A DNA stretch of 64,000 bases from Pseudarcicella hirudinis (GTDB lineage Bacteria; Bacteroidota; Bacteroidia; Cytophagales; Spirosomataceae): contig NZ_FOXH01000003.1 of assembly GCF_900115665.1 (NCBI RefSeq), positions 482,350-546,349 on the forward strand, given 5' to 3'. This document shows, one piece after another, positions 26,644-36,337 of the stretch (the first letter of the stretch is position 1; each line of letters begins with the position of its first letter). The notes under the pieces are model-generated. The model was not told the origin of the DNA and searched no databases. It saw only the letters and a list, made by a program, of their open reading frames with translations. The translations under genes and the position numbers were made by a program.

Positions 26644-26658
26644 TTAGCGAAATTTCGC
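26644..26658. promoter_or_regulatory. Second copy of the palindromic site, in the ilv leader
   Basis: TTAGCGAAATTTCGC is identical to the centre of the 34-bp palindrome 241 bases upstream; the 12-base core GCGAAATTTCGC is itself a perfect palindrome. Its place just downstream of the predicted start site suits a repressor operator. The protein that binds is unknown. Confidence 0.5.
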
Positions 26659-26667
26659 CACATAATT

Positions 26668-26730
26668 ATGAATTCTTACAAAGCCATCAATATTATTCTC
26701 GTCATCATTCTACTCTGCCAGACGGTGTGA
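26668..26730 (+). CDS. Branched-chain amino acid leader peptide (attenuator peptide)
   Basis: A 20-codon frame, ATG at 26668 to TGA at 26728. Ten of its residues are Ile, Leu or Val, including the run IILVIILL at positions 9-16, and it ends CQTV. Its place, between a promoter and an intrinsic terminator ahead of ilvD, is exactly that of a classical attenuation leader. Ribosome stalling in the Ile/Leu/Val run when charged tRNAs are scarce would favour the antiterminator. Too short for normal gene finders. I infer function from codon content, RNA pairing and position. Confidence 0.85.
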   Translation: MNSYKAINIILVIILLCQTV

Positions 26731-26797
26731 GACGGGCTCTTATTATATCTAATCAGACAAAAGACCTTTCTCACAAACCTGAGAAAGGTCTTTTGTT
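26728..26797 (+). promoter_or_regulatory. Attenuator: antiterminator and terminator of the ilv operon
   Basis: The terminator is a perfect 14-bp stem AAAAGACCTTTCTC (26759-26772) / GAGAAAGGTCTTTT (26781-26794) with an 8-base loop. A competing strand, TGAGACGGGCTCTT (26728-26741), can pair with AAGACCTTTCTCA (26761-26773) over 12 pairs with one mismatch and one bulged base. That strand begins at the leader peptide stop codon. A ribosome that finishes the peptide would cover it and let the terminator form; a ribosome stalled upstream would leave it free. Confidence 0.8.
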
Positions 26798-26981
26798 ATC
26801 AAGCCAGTCTGGTCTTGGAAATAGATAATAAATCTTTGTAAAGTTCAAAAATGTATCCGGAGTAAAGTCTGGCTTTAGCTGACATTTCAGGTGTAATTAC
26901 TAAGCTATTTTAATAGAACAAGAACCAATAATTTAAACCCGCAACATTCAAATTCTGTTGTTTGAATTGATAAGATAAATT

Positions 26982-28664
26982 ATGTCACAGGAACTAAACA
27001 AATTCTCAAGAACACTTACTCAGGAAGTAACAAATCCGGCAGCCAAAGCAATGCTTTATGGTATTGGCTTGACTAAGGAAGACATGCAAAAGCCACAGAT
27101 TGGTATTGCTAGCACAGGTTATGAAGGAAATACCTGTAATATGCACCTGAACGGACTCTCTGTCCATGTTAAAAAAGGTGTTCAGGAAAATGGTTTAGTC
27201 GGCTTGATTTTTCATACAATCGGAGTATCCGACGGAATGACCAACGGAAATAACGGTATGTCATATTCGTTGCCTTCCCGTGATTTGATTGCTGACTCTA
27301 TAGAAAACGTAGTAGGAGCGCAATGGTATGACGGAGTAATTGCGGTAGTAGGATGTGATAAAAATATGCCGGGAGCAATGATGGCACTTGCACGTTTGAA
27401 TCGCCCTGGTATGCTGGTATATGGCGGTACAATTCGTACCGGTGAGTATAAGGGACAAAAGCTGGATATTGTTTCTGCATTTGAGGCATTGGGGAAAAAG
27501 TTCGCAGGAACAATTTCTGATGAAGATTATGAAGGAGTAATTCAAAATGCTATCCCGGGAGAAGGTGCCTGCGGAGGTATGTACACCGCCAATACGATGG
27601 CTTCTTCAATGGAAGCAATGGGTTTGACGCTTCCGAATTCTTCGACTTATCCTGCCACACATGAAGGTAAAAAAGCTGAATGTCTTGCAATCGGTGCGGC
27701 GATGAGAAATTTACTTGAATTGAATATATGCCCTCGTGATATCATGACCCGTAAAGCATTTGAAAATGCAATGACGGTAGTAATGGCAATGGGAGGTTCT
27801 ACCAATGCAGTATTACATTATCTGGCAATTGCCCGTGCTGCCGAGGTTAACTTCACGCTAAAAGATATTCAGGAAATATCAGATCGTACACCATTAATCG
27901 CTGATTTGAAGCCTTCTGGAAAATATTATATGGAAGATATGCTTTCGATCGGCGGTGTTCCTGCTGTAATGAAATATTTACTGGAAATTGGTCTTCTTCA
28001 TGGTGATTGTCTGACTATTACAGGAAAAACCATTGCGGAAAATCTTGCTGATGTTCCTTCAATTGATTTTGAAACGCAGAAAATTATAAAACCAATAGCT
28101 GCACCAATCAAACCTACAGGACACTTACAAATCCTTTACGGCAATCTTGCCACAGAAGGTGCTGTAGCAAAAATCACAGGAAAAGAAGGAGAGAAATTTG
28201 AAGGCATCGCAAAAGTATGCGAATGTGAAGAAGAAGTAATTGAATATTTACATAAAGGCGAAATCAAAGAAGGACATGTAATTGTAATTCGTAATGAAGG
28301 CCCTAAAGGTGGTCCGGGAATGCCTGAAATGTTAAAACCTACTTCCGCAGTAATGGGAGCTGGTCTGGGAGACAAAGTAGCCATGATTACTGATGGACGT
28401 TTCTCAGGAGGAACACATGGATTTGTGGTAGGACATATTACTCCGGAAGCTCAGGAAGGCGGGAATATTGCCCTGGTAAAAGATGGAGATAAAATCACAA
28501 TTGATGCAGTAAATAATGTATTGCAATTACATGTTTCTGATGAAGAATTGGCAGAAAGACGTAAATCATGGAAACCTTCACCATCTCCGTTTAAGGCAGG
28601 GGTACTTAGAAAATACGTTAAAAACGTAAGCTCTGCCAGCCTTGGCTGTGTGACAGATTTGTAA
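26982..28664 (+). CDS. ilvD: Dihydroxy-acid dehydratase
   Basis: 560 residues. Dehydrates 2,3-dihydroxy-3-methylbutanoate and -3-methylpentanoate to the 2-oxo acids, the last common step before transamination to Val and Ile. The Fe-S cluster cysteines are in place: C52 (GNTCNMH), C125 (GCDKNMPG) and C197 ([14 protein letters not shown]), with the C-terminal [12 protein letters not shown] block. It is the first structural gene after the attenuator (about 185 bases downstream) and opens the ilvD-B-N-C-A operon. Full length and intact. Confidence 0.97.
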   Translation: MSQELNKFSRTLTQEVTNPAAKAMLYGIGLTKEDMQKPQIGIASTGYEGNTCNMHLNGLSVHVKKGVQENGLVGLIFHTIGVSDGMTNGNNGMSYSLPSRDLIADSIENVVGAQWYDGVIAVVGCDKNMPGAMMALARLNRPGMLVYGGTIRTGEYKGQKLDIVSAFEALGKKFAGTISDEDYEGVIQNAIPGEGACGGMYTANTMASSMEAMGLTLPNSSTYPATHEGKKAECLAIGAAMRNLLELNICPRDIMTRKAFENAMTVVMAMGGSTNAVLHYLAIARAAEVNFTLKDIQEISDRTPLIADLKPSGKYYMEDMLSIGGVPAVMKYLLEIGLLHGDCLTITGKTIAENLADVPSIDFETQKIIKPIAAPIKPTGHLQILYGNLATEGAVAKITGKEGEKFEGIAKVCECEEEVIEYLHKGEIKEGHVIVIRNEGPKGGPGMPEMLKPTSAVMGAGLGDKVAMITDGRFSGGTHGFVVGHITPEAQEGGNIALVKDGDKITIDAVNNVLQLHVSDEELAERRKSWKPSPSPFKAGVLRKYVKNVSSASLGCVTDL

Positions 28665-28754
28665 AGGTGAATTGCAAATTCATTACAGGTTGCTTACAGA
28701 TTGCAAATCCGTAAGAGCGTAAGATAGGAACATAAATTAGAAAACATTATAAAT

Positions 28755-30497
28755 ATGGCACAGACGCAAACTATGACTGAAGAAGCCACTAAAACTGAAG
28801 CAGATAAATACCTTACAGGTGCTCAGGCCATCATGCAATGCCTTGTAGAGCAAGGGGTTGATACAATTTTTGGTTATCCGGGTGGAGCAATTATGCCTAC
28901 TTACGATGCTTTGTATGATTATCAGGATAGAATTAAACATATTCTGGTTCGTCATGAGCAAGGTGCAGGACATGCCGCACAGGGATATGCCCGTATGACA
29001 AACCGTGCAGGTGTTGCAATGGTTACTTCCGGTCCCGGTGCAACCAATATGATGACTCCTATTGCAGATGCTATGCTTGATTCTACACCGATGGTTTGTC
29101 TGGTAGGCCAGGTAAAAGCTAATTTGCTGGGAACTGATGCTTTTCAGGAATGTGATATCATCGGAATGTCTATGCCAATTACAAAATGGAATTATCAGGT
29201 TGTTGATGCCAATGAAATTCCGGAAGTAATGGCAAAAGCTTTCCATATCGCTGAATCCGGCAGACCAGGACCCGTATTGATAGACCTTACCCGTACTGCC
29301 CAGGCTGATAAAATGACTATTCCTTTCAGCTATAAAAAAGAAGTAGATATTATCAGTTATCGTCCTCGTCTGATTCCTAAACAGGAGCATGTTGAGGCTG
29401 CTGCCAAATTAATTAATGCTGCTAAAAAACCCTATATTTTTGCTGGTCATGGTATTCTGATTTCTCAGGCTCAGGAAGAATTGGATGCATTTCTGGTTAA
29501 AACTGATATTCCTGTTGCGACAACCCTGCTTGGGATGTCAGCTGTTTCCTTTGACCATCCTAATTACGTGGGCTGGCTGGGAATGCACGGAAATTACGGA
29601 GCTAATATCTTAACTGATGAAACAGACCTTGTTATCGCAATCGGAATGCGTTTCGATGACCGTGTAACCGGTGATCTGGAGAAATACATCAAACAGGCTA
29701 AGGTTGTTCATATTGATGTGGATCCGGCAGAAATCAACAAGAATATTAATGCCGATGCACCGGTGGTAGGAGATGCCAGAGAAACGTTGAAGGCCTTATT
29801 GCCTTTAGTGAAGGAGAATAAGCATACTGAATGGAGAGCGGAGTTTAAGAAATATGATGAAATAGAATTTGAGAAGATTTCGAAGAAAGATTTATTCCAC
29901 GAGGGCGACCATATTAAAATGGGAGAGGCTGTGGCAATGCTTTCCAAAAAAACCAAAGGAGAAGCGGTAACGGTTACGGATGTCGGACAGCATCAGATGA
30001 TTGTAAACCGTTACTATGAATATAAAAAATGGAATTCATTGGTAACTTCCGGAGGCGCCGGAACAATGGGTTTTGCCTTACCGGCTGCATTCGGCGCTAA
30101 AGTAGGTGCACCTGACCGTGAGGTAGTAGCAATTATCGGAGATGGTGGTTTTCAGATGACTTTGCAGGAATTGGGAACAATTGCACAAAGTGGACTGCCT
30201 GTAAAAATCATTATCCTGAATAATAATTTCCTTGGAATGGTACGTCAATGGCAGGCCCTGTTCTTTGACAAACGTTATTCCTTCGTTGAATTACAAAACC
30301 CTGATTTTATCACTATTGCAAAAGGTTTTGGTATCAGCGGACATACTGTTTCTGATAGAGGACAGCTTTCTGAGTCTCTGGATACACTTTTGAACTCAGA
30401 TAAGCCTTATTTACTGGAAATTATCTGTGAGAAAGAAGAAAATGTATTCCCGATGGTTCCGGCGGGAGCAAGTGTAGCAGCTATCCGTCTGGAGTAA
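28755..30497 (+). CDS. ilvB: Acetolactate synthase, large catalytic subunit
   Basis: 580 residues with the three-domain thiamine diphosphate fold. Glu68 in HEQGAGHAAQGYAR is the ThDP-activating glutamate, and the ThDP/Mg2+ motif runs from GDGGFQMTLQEL (from G462) to NNNFLGMVRQWQ. Condenses two pyruvates to 2-acetolactate, or pyruvate with 2-oxobutyrate to acetohydroxybutyrate. It starts 90 bases after ilvD and is followed by its regulatory subunit. Long N-terminus before the conserved fold (about 20 residues, polar). Confidence 0.97.
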   Translation: MAQTQTMTEEATKTEADKYLTGAQAIMQCLVEQGVDTIFGYPGGAIMPTYDALYDYQDRIKHILVRHEQGAGHAAQGYARMTNRAGVAMVTSGPGATNMMTPIADAMLDSTPMVCLVGQVKANLLGTDAFQECDIIGMSMPITKWNYQVVDANEIPEVMAKAFHIAESGRPGPVLIDLTRTAQADKMTIPFSYKKEVDIISYRPRLIPKQEHVEAAAKLINAAKKPYIFAGHGILISQAQEELDAFLVKTDIPVATTLLGMSAVSFDHPNYVGWLGMHGNYGANILTDETDLVIAIGMRFDDRVTGDLEKYIKQAKVVHIDVDPAEINKNINADAPVVGDARETLKALLPLVKENKHTEWRAEFKKYDEIEFEKISKKDLFHEGDHIKMGEAVAMLSKKTKGEAVTVTDVGQHQMIVNRYYEYKKWNSLVTSGGAGTMGFALPAAFGAKVGAPDREVVAIIGDGGFQMTLQELGTIAQSGLPVKIIILNNNFLGMVRQWQALFFDKRYSFVELQNPDFITIAKGFGISGHTVSDRGQLSESLDTLLNSDKPYLLEIICEKEENVFPMVPAGASVAAIRLE

Positions 30498-30635
30498 GCA
30501 AATGAGATTTTCTCATTTTGATGAGCATTTTCTAAAATAGAACATTAATAAAATTACGGAAAGTAATATTGATCAGAAGCAGACTGATAAATCTCTTTTA
30601 ATCAGTATTCAGATATAAAATCCGAATTCAAAAAA

Positions 30636-31166
30636 ATGACAACATACACACTTTCGGTTTTTACCACCAATACGATCGGTTTATTAAACCGGATTACAAT
30701 CATATTTACCAGAAGGCGTATGAATATCGAATCGCTTACGGTTTGTGAAACAGAACGCAAAGGTGTTTCCCGTTTTACCATCGTGATTCGTCATGAAAGT
30801 CGCGATGCCGTTGAAAAACTGGTTCGTCAGATTCGTAAGGTGGTAGATGTTCTGGCAGTTTTTGGTTATTTGGATCATGAAATTGTCTTTAATGAAATTG
30901 CACTTTTTAAAATTGCCACGCCACTTGGGGGAACACCCCTCGAAATAAAAACCATTAACCTTGACTGGAATGCGAAAGTAGTTCACTGGGGGCTGGATTA
31001 TGTAGTTGTGGAGAAAAACGGTACCGAAACTGAGATTGCCGAATTTTATCAGTATATCAAAAACTGGGAGATCCTGGAGTATCTTAAATCGGGAAGAGTA
31101 GCGGTCGGTAAAACCGAGAAAGGATTAGTAGAATACCTTCCTGAAGGAGAATGGGAAACCGTTTAA
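30636..31166 (+). CDS. ilvN: Acetolactate synthase, small regulatory subunit
   Basis: 176 residues. The N-terminal ACT domain (TLSVFTTNTIGLLNRITIIF, RRRMNIESLTVCETE) binds the feedback inhibitor valine in this family, and the C-terminal ACT-like part follows. It activates IlvB and gives it end-product sensitivity. The 138-base spacer after ilvB holds a small hairpin AAATGAG/CTCATTT (30500-30518) that might alter the ratio of the subunits. Length is typical for IlvH/IlvN. Confidence 0.94.
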   Translation: MTTYTLSVFTTNTIGLLNRITIIFTRRRMNIESLTVCETERKGVSRFTIVIRHESRDAVEKLVRQIRKVVDVLAVFGYLDHEIVFNEIALFKIATPLGGTPLEIKTINLDWNAKVVHWGLDYVVVEKNGTETEIAEFYQYIKNWEILEYLKSGRVAVGKTEKGLVEYLPEGEWETV

Positions 31167-31224
31167 AGTTCAGGAAAAAATAAGAAACAATCATTTAAAA
31201 TTAAATCAAAAAACAAATCAAATC

Positions 31225-32268
31225 ATGGCACAAATTAATTTTGGCGGAACGGTTGAGGATGTAGTAACACGCGAAGAATTCCCTCTTGAAAAAGCAAGAC
31301 AAGTATTGTCAGATCAGACTATCGCTGTAATTGGTTATGGCGTACAAGGTCCTGGTCAGGCATTGAACATGAAAGATAATGGCTTGAATGTAATTGTTGG
31401 ACAACGTAAAGGAAAAACCTACGATAAAGCAGTTGCTGATGGATGGGTTCCGGGCGAAACTTTATTCGAAATCGAAGAAGCGTTAGAAAAAGGTACAATT
31501 ATTTGTTATTTGCTTTCTGATGCAGCACAAATTGAATTGTGGCCAACTGTTAAAAAATATCTGACTGCAGGAAAATCATTGTATTTCTCTCATGGTTTCG
31601 GTATCACTTACAAAGAGAAAACAGGTATCGTTCCTCCTGCTGATGTAGATGTATTCCTTGCTGCTCCTAAAGGATCAGGAACTTCTCTTCGTCGTTTGTT
31701 CGTAGAAGGTAAAGGTTTGAACTCATCTTTCGCTGTTTATCAGGATGCTACAGGAACTGCCCGTGAAAAATGTATCGCAATGGCAATCGGAGTTGGTTCA
31801 GGATATTTGTTTGAAACTGATTTCTACAAAGAAGTAACTTCTGACTTAACTGGCGAACGTGGTACTTTGATGGGTGCTATCCAGGGTATTTTCGCTGCTC
31901 AATACGAAGTATTACGTGAAAACGGTCACTCTCCTTCAGAAGCATTTAACGAAACAGTTGAAGAATTAACGCAGTCATTGATGCCATTAGTTGCTGAAAA
32001 CGGAATGGACTGGATGTATGCTAACTGTTCAACAACAGCTCAGCGTGGTGCTTTGGATTGGTGGAAACCATTCAAAGAAGCTACAAAACCTGTTTTTGCT
32101 AAATTATATGATTCAGTAAAAACTCAGGCCGAAGCGGCCCGTTCTATCGATTTGAACTCTCAACCAGACTATCGTCCTAAGTTGGAAGCTGAATTGAAAG
32201 ACTTACGTGAATCAGAAATGTGGCAGGCAGGTGCAGCTGTACGCAGCTTGCGTCCTGAAAGAAACTAA
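31225..32268 (+). CDS. ilvC: Ketol-acid reductoisomerase, class I
   Basis: 347 residues: Rossmann domain with GYGVQGPGQALNMKDNG and the cofactor loop VGQRKGKTY, then one knotted helical domain carrying the Mg2+ ligands in SDLTGERGTLMG and the C-terminal CSTTAQRGALDWW block. It isomerises and reduces acetolactate (or acetohydroxybutyrate) to the dihydroxy acid with NAD(P)H. The single knot domain makes it class I. Strong codon preference for highly expressed genes is apparent (many ttg, cgt and gct codons). 58 bases after ilvN. Confidence 0.97.
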   Translation: MAQINFGGTVEDVVTREEFPLEKARQVLSDQTIAVIGYGVQGPGQALNMKDNGLNVIVGQRKGKTYDKAVADGWVPGETLFEIEEALEKGTIICYLLSDAAQIELWPTVKKYLTAGKSLYFSHGFGITYKEKTGIVPPADVDVFLAAPKGSGTSLRRLFVEGKGLNSSFAVYQDATGTAREKCIAMAIGVGSGYLFETDFYKEVTSDLTGERGTLMGAIQGIFAAQYEVLRENGHSPSEAFNETVEELTQSLMPLVAENGMDWMYANCSTTAQRGALDWWKPFKEATKPVFAKLYDSVKTQAEAARSIDLNSQPDYRPKLEAELKDLRESEMWQAGAAVRSLRPERN

Positions 32269-32438
32269 TCTTCTGATTTAGAATAAGATAGTGAGTGGAT
32301 GATAGAATGTAGTATGTTCTGTTGTTCACTCATTATTGTTAATTTACAATTTTGCTTTCCTGTAAAATATGTAATACCCCCCGGAAGAGTGAGTAAGTCT
32401 GTACTCTTATGATTTTCTCCTCTGCAAGCCACAAATAT

Positions 32439-33707
32439 ATGAGTACTAAAAATCAACCGACCGAAGCCCCTACATTAGAGACTATTTATAAAGCTGCTGA
32501 GAATATCCGTTCAGTAGCCATACATACTCCGCTAGTTGAAAACCTTATTCTTTCTGAACGATTTGAAGCAAATATCCTCCTGAAAAGAGAAGATTTGCAA
32601 ATTGTACGTTCCTATAAAATCAGAGGAGCTTATAATAAAATGGCATCACTTTCAAGAAAAGAACTTGACAAGGGTGTTGTTTGTGCCAGCGCAGGAAATC
32701 ATGCCCAGGGATTGGCATATGCCTGCCATAAAATGAAAGTAAAAGGCACAATTTTTATGCCTACCACTACACCGAATCAAAAGATTAAATCAGTAAAAAT
32801 GTTTGGAAGGGAAGAAGTAGAAATCGTTTTGGTGGGTGACACCTATGATGATGCTTCAAATGCTGCCATGAAGTTTTGCGAAGAGCAAAAAGCAACTTAT
32901 GTGCACCCTTTTGACGATATGGATATTATTTCAGGGCAAGGGACTGTCGGCCTGGAGATATTTAAGGATGCCAATGTAAGAATCGACTATCTTCTCATTG
33001 CTATCGGAGGAGGAGGAGTTGCTGCGGGTGCTTCCTCTGTTTTTAAGAAATTGTCCCCGGAAACTAAAATTATTGGCGTAGAACCTGCCGGAGCTGCTTC
33101 TATGAAGGAAAGTATTAAAGCCGGCCATGTTGTTGAGCTGGAGGAAATCGACAAATTTGTGGATGGAGCCGCTGTAAAAAAAGTTGGAGATAAGACTTTT
33201 GAGATTTGTAAAAGAAATCTGGATGATATCATTCTGGTTCCTGAAGGGAAAGTTTGCACAACGATTCTGGAATTGTACAATGAATCTGCAATAGTGGTAG
33301 AACCTGCCGGAGCTTTAACGATCGCGGCACTTGATTTTATTAAAGATGAAATAAAAGGAAAAAATGTAGTTTGTCTGGTTTCAGGGGGAAATAATGATAT
33401 TACCCGAACGGAGGAAATCAAAGAGCGTTCTTTGCTATATGAAGGACTAAAACACTATTTTATCATCCGTTTTCCTCAAAGGGCAGGTGCCTTGAAAAAC
33501 TTCCTGAATAATGTGCTCGGACCAGATGATGACATTGCCCTGTTTGAATATCACAAGAAAACAAACCGGGAATCCGGGCCGGTGTTATTAGGAATAGAAT
33601 TAAAAAATAAAGAAGATTTTGAGCCTTTATTGAAAAGGATGGAAGAACAAAAGATTCAATATCAGATGCTTAATGAAAAGCCTGATTTATTTACATTTTT
33701 GGTATAA
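32439..33707 (+). CDS. ilvA: Threonine dehydratase (threonine ammonia-lyase), biosynthetic
   Basis: 422 residues from ATG 32439; an in-frame ATG at 32409 would add ten residues. PLP lysine lies in RSYKIRGAYNKM, with the SAGNHAQG substrate motif and the glycine loop GGGGVAAG. The C-terminal ~80 residues (YFIIRFPQRAGALKNFLNNV) form one ACT-like regulatory domain, usual for the short IlvA type that responds to isoleucine. It makes 2-oxobutyrate from threonine, the entry to isoleucine. Last gene of the operon, closed by a strong terminator. A second, threonine-independent route (cimA) is encoded 11 kb away. Confidence 0.95.
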   Translation: MSTKNQPTEAPTLETIYKAAENIRSVAIHTPLVENLILSERFEANILLKREDLQIVRSYKIRGAYNKMASLSRKELDKGVVCASAGNHAQGLAYACHKMKVKGTIFMPTTTPNQKIKSVKMFGREEVEIVLVGDTYDDASNAAMKFCEEQKATYVHPFDDMDIISGQGTVGLEIFKDANVRIDYLLIAIGGGGVAAGASSVFKKLSPETKIIGVEPAGAASMKESIKAGHVVELEEIDKFVDGAAVKKVGDKTFEICKRNLDDIILVPEGKVCTTILELYNESAIVVEPAGALTIAALDFIKDEIKGKNVVCLVSGGNNDITRTEEIKERSLLYEGLKHYFIIRFPQRAGALKNFLNNVLGPDDDIALFEYHKKTNRESGPVLLGIELKNKEDFEPLLKRMEEQKIQYQMLNEKPDLFTFLV

Positions 33708-33743
33708 AAAAAGCTCCCGGTTTTCAAAACCGGGAGCTTTTTA
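33706..33743. terminator. Bidirectional terminator closing the ilv operon
   Basis: AAAAAGCTCCCGG (33708-33720) pairs perfectly with CCGGGAGCTTTTT (33730-33742); TTTT/AAAA inside extend the stem. It serves ilvA (+) and the outer membrane protein gene (-). Confidence 0.9.
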
Positions 33744-33752
33744 AATTTAACA

Positions 33753-36188
33753 TTAATTTCTGCCTCCTTTTCCGCCACCATCACCATCTCCGGAATTTAC
33801 AGAACGCTGATTTACCTTTACGTTAGTGTTTCCAAAATTGTAAGTGAAGTTGACTCTGAAGCGCTGGTTATCCCAACGATAAGTTCCTGTACTTACTAAA
33901 TTATTGGTAGTAAGTGTATTTCTGAAGTTATTCAGGTTAGCCGGGTCATCAATAGATAATTTGATGGTTCCTTTCTTATCCCAGATAAATTTCTTGAAAC
34001 CAATATTGAAATTACCCTGCGGTTTTCCTGTCTCAAAACCCCAGGTTTCTCCGGAAGTAACAAATCCTGATAACTCAGCAGTAAGTGTTTTTGTAAGAGT
34101 GAAGGTCTGCTGAATATAAGTTCCTCCGTATGGCTGGCTTACATTAACAACCGCATCTGCTCTCTGATAGTTGTACACGTTGATACCGGACCAGATATTA
34201 ATGTTTACGTTCCACCATTTGGTAACATTGAATGGTAAAGAAACATCAAAACTCCACCAGTTTACTTTACCTTTAATGTTTTCAAAGGACTCCCGAACCA
34301 GCCTTTTTCCAGGGATATAAGTTGTGTCAACATCATACACATCAGAGGCGAACTGATCTACATTCACAAAGCTGAAAGAGAAACTGAAGGCATCTTTAAA
34401 CGTGTGTGTTAATGAAATACTGTTGTTCAGCGATGGCAAAATGTTCGGATTTCCCTCAAAATACTGGAATGGTGAATAGAAACGTTTGAAGGTGTTGAAA
34501 TTATTTGCCCAGGGTCTGTTGATTCTTCGGCTATAGCCTAACGAAACGGTGTAATCCTTTGTCACTTTCTGATTTAAAGAAACTGTAGGAAACAGATTGA
34601 AGTAATTTTGTTTTGAAATCTGATTGCCCAGTCTGTCTTCCCCCAGCGTATTGGTTTGTTCCCCTCTTAAACCTAATTGAAGATTTAGCTTTTTTGTCAG
34701 CTCACTATTTAACATCACATAACCGGCATTGATATTTTCTTTGAACCTGAAAAAGGAATTTACCAATGCGCCATTATCTCTGAAGTTATCATCGAAGTCT
34801 TTATCACTCGAAGAAAAACTTGTCTTGAAACCTGTTTCAAGTTTAACCTTTTTTGAAAGGTTTTTAATGAAATCTGATTTCAGAACAAAAGTATGTGTAT
34901 TTGAAGGGGCAATAATCTGATTGTTGACAAGGGTCTGGTTCTCATTGGCGATCGTGGTTGTTTTGAACAATGAGTTGTTATAATCACGATTGAAAATCAT
35001 GTCAAAATCTACATTCAGACTTGTTCCTGAAGTATCAAAAGTTTGCTTAAGGTGTGTATTGAAAGTATAATTCCGGTTTTCACCAATTTGATTCCTGATC
35101 ATATTGATCTGCTGGGTAAGGCTTGATGTTTGGCTTAACTGGTCTGTTGTTCTGGTCATATTATTATCCGAAATAGCAGCTAATGCCGTAATTCCCACAA
35201 CGGTATTTTTACTTAAATCATAATCCAGACCAACCTTGGCATTCCAGTTACCATTAGCACCCTTGTTTAAACCTTTGTTGATACGCGTTTCGTCGAGTTC
35301 CTGACTTTCTCCTAATAACCTTTGGTTTTCATTTTGAGTATTGAACCAGGTGTTATAATTCCGGCTGACATTGGCATACAGGGCAAATTTCTCTTTTTTG
35401 GTTGACATGGTAATACCCTGGCTGTTTTTAGGAAAATTTCCCTGTTCCTTGTAGGAGGAATAACCCAACCCAAGATCAAGGATATAGTTTGTACCAAAAT
35501 TTTTACCTTTTTTAGTCTTGATATTGATGATTCCGGTTGCTCCTGCCGCGTCATATCGGGCAGAAGGGTTGGTAATCACTTCAATTTTTTCGATATCATC
35601 ACTCTTAAGGGTTTTTAGAAATGCAGCTAATTGTTCTTCCGATAAATAGGTCTGACGATCATCAATCATAACCAAAACCCCGGACTTCCCTTTCAGTTTG
35701 ATAGTTTCAGAGTTTTTGTCAACCGTAATTCCCGGCACTTTTTCCAGTAATTCAAGACCTGTAAGTCCTGATGTAATAGGACTTGCCTCAACATTCAGGA
35801 TCATTTTGTCTCCTGTACGTTCGATCAGCGGCTTCTTGGCAGTGACAACAACCTCCCCTAAGGTTTGGTTTTCTACCTCAAGCTGAACATCACCTATGGC
35901 AAGATCTGCTGATTTTACTTCAATGGTTTTATAATATTTTTTGTAACCTATTGCTGTGATACTTAGCAGATATGTATTACCTGCAACCTGAGAAAGTGTA
36001 AAATATCCGTCTGTATCCGCAATACCTCCTTTTACAAAAGAGGAGTCTTTTTTATTGAGAATCAGTATGTTAGCAAAGGATGAACCTTGCTTTTTTTCAT
36101 CTACCACCCGTCCTGAAACAGTAGATTGTGCGGCTAATTGGAATGTAGTAATAACCAATAGACTTAGAAGTGTAAAAATTTTCGACAT
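33753..36188 (-). CDS. Outer membrane beta-barrel protein with carboxypeptidase-regulatory domain (TonB-receptor-like)
   Basis: 811 residues. Signal peptide (MSKIF...LAAQ), then a carboxypeptidase regulatory-like beta-sandwich (~25-110, VSGRVVDEKKQGSSFANILI, DTDGYFTL). Next is a plug-like domain with LGEVVVTAKKPLIERTGDKMILNVEASP and LLEKVPGITVDKNSETIKLKGKSGVLVMID, and a ~550-residue beta-barrel. This is the outer membrane beta-barrel family common in Bacteroidota. No SusD-like gene is adjacent, so it is not a standard SusCD pair. The C-terminus is an unusual Gly/Asp/Lys-rich tail. The ligand is unknown. Confidence 0.87.
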   Translation of the reverse strand: MSKIFTLLSLLVITTFQLAAQSTVSGRVVDEKKQGSSFANILILNKKDSSFVKGGIADTDGYFTLSQVAGNTYLLSITAIGYKKYYKTIEVKSADLAIGDVQLEVENQTLGEVVVTAKKPLIERTGDKMILNVEASPITSGLTGLELLEKVPGITVDKNSETIKLKGKSGVLVMIDDRQTYLSEEQLAAFLKTLKSDDIEKIEVITNPSARYDAAGATGIINIKTKKGKNFGTNYILDLGLGYSSYKEQGNFPKNSQGITMSTKKEKFALYANVSRNYNTWFNTQNENQRLLGESQELDETRINKGLNKGANGNWNAKVGLDYDLSKNTVVGITALAAISDNNMTRTTDQLSQTSSLTQQINMIRNQIGENRNYTFNTHLKQTFDTSGTSLNVDFDMIFNRDYNNSLFKTTTIANENQTLVNNQIIAPSNTHTFVLKSDFIKNLSKKVKLETGFKTSFSSSDKDFDDNFRDNGALVNSFFRFKENINAGYVMLNSELTKKLNLQLGLRGEQTNTLGEDRLGNQISKQNYFNLFPTVSLNQKVTKDYTVSLGYSRRINRPWANNFNTFKRFYSPFQYFEGNPNILPSLNNSISLTHTFKDAFSFSFSFVNVDQFASDVYDVDTTYIPGKRLVRESFENIKGKVNWWSFDVSLPFNVTKWWNVNINIWSGINVYNYQRADAVVNVSQPYGGTYIQQTFTLTKTLTAELSGFVTSGETWGFETGKPQGNFNIGFKKFIWDKKGTIKLSIDDPANLNNFRNTLTTNNLVSTGTYRWDNQRFRVNFTYNFGNTNVKVNQRSVNSGDGDGGGKGGRN

Positions 36189-36337
36189 GATTTGAGCTAG
36201 TTTGAAGCAATGATGTAAAGTTCAGCGCAAACGTTGCATACTAAAAGTTAAAAAAAATTAAAAAGTGTTAAAAAAGGTTATAAAAGTGCTGAAATCAGAT
36301 GTTTTGCAAAGTGCTTTCAGATTCGTAATTTAGAATT

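Noticed and set aside
28737..29390. 217-codon open frame antisense to ilvB
   Set aside because: Complete overlap with a well-conserved gene; composition (His, Cys, Asn rich) is that of a reverse-strand shadow.
33753..36188. SusC-type nutrient receptor
   Set aside because: No SusD-like lipoprotein is adjacent and the barrel is the shorter (~810-residue) outer membrane beta-barrel family, not the ~1000-residue SusC type.
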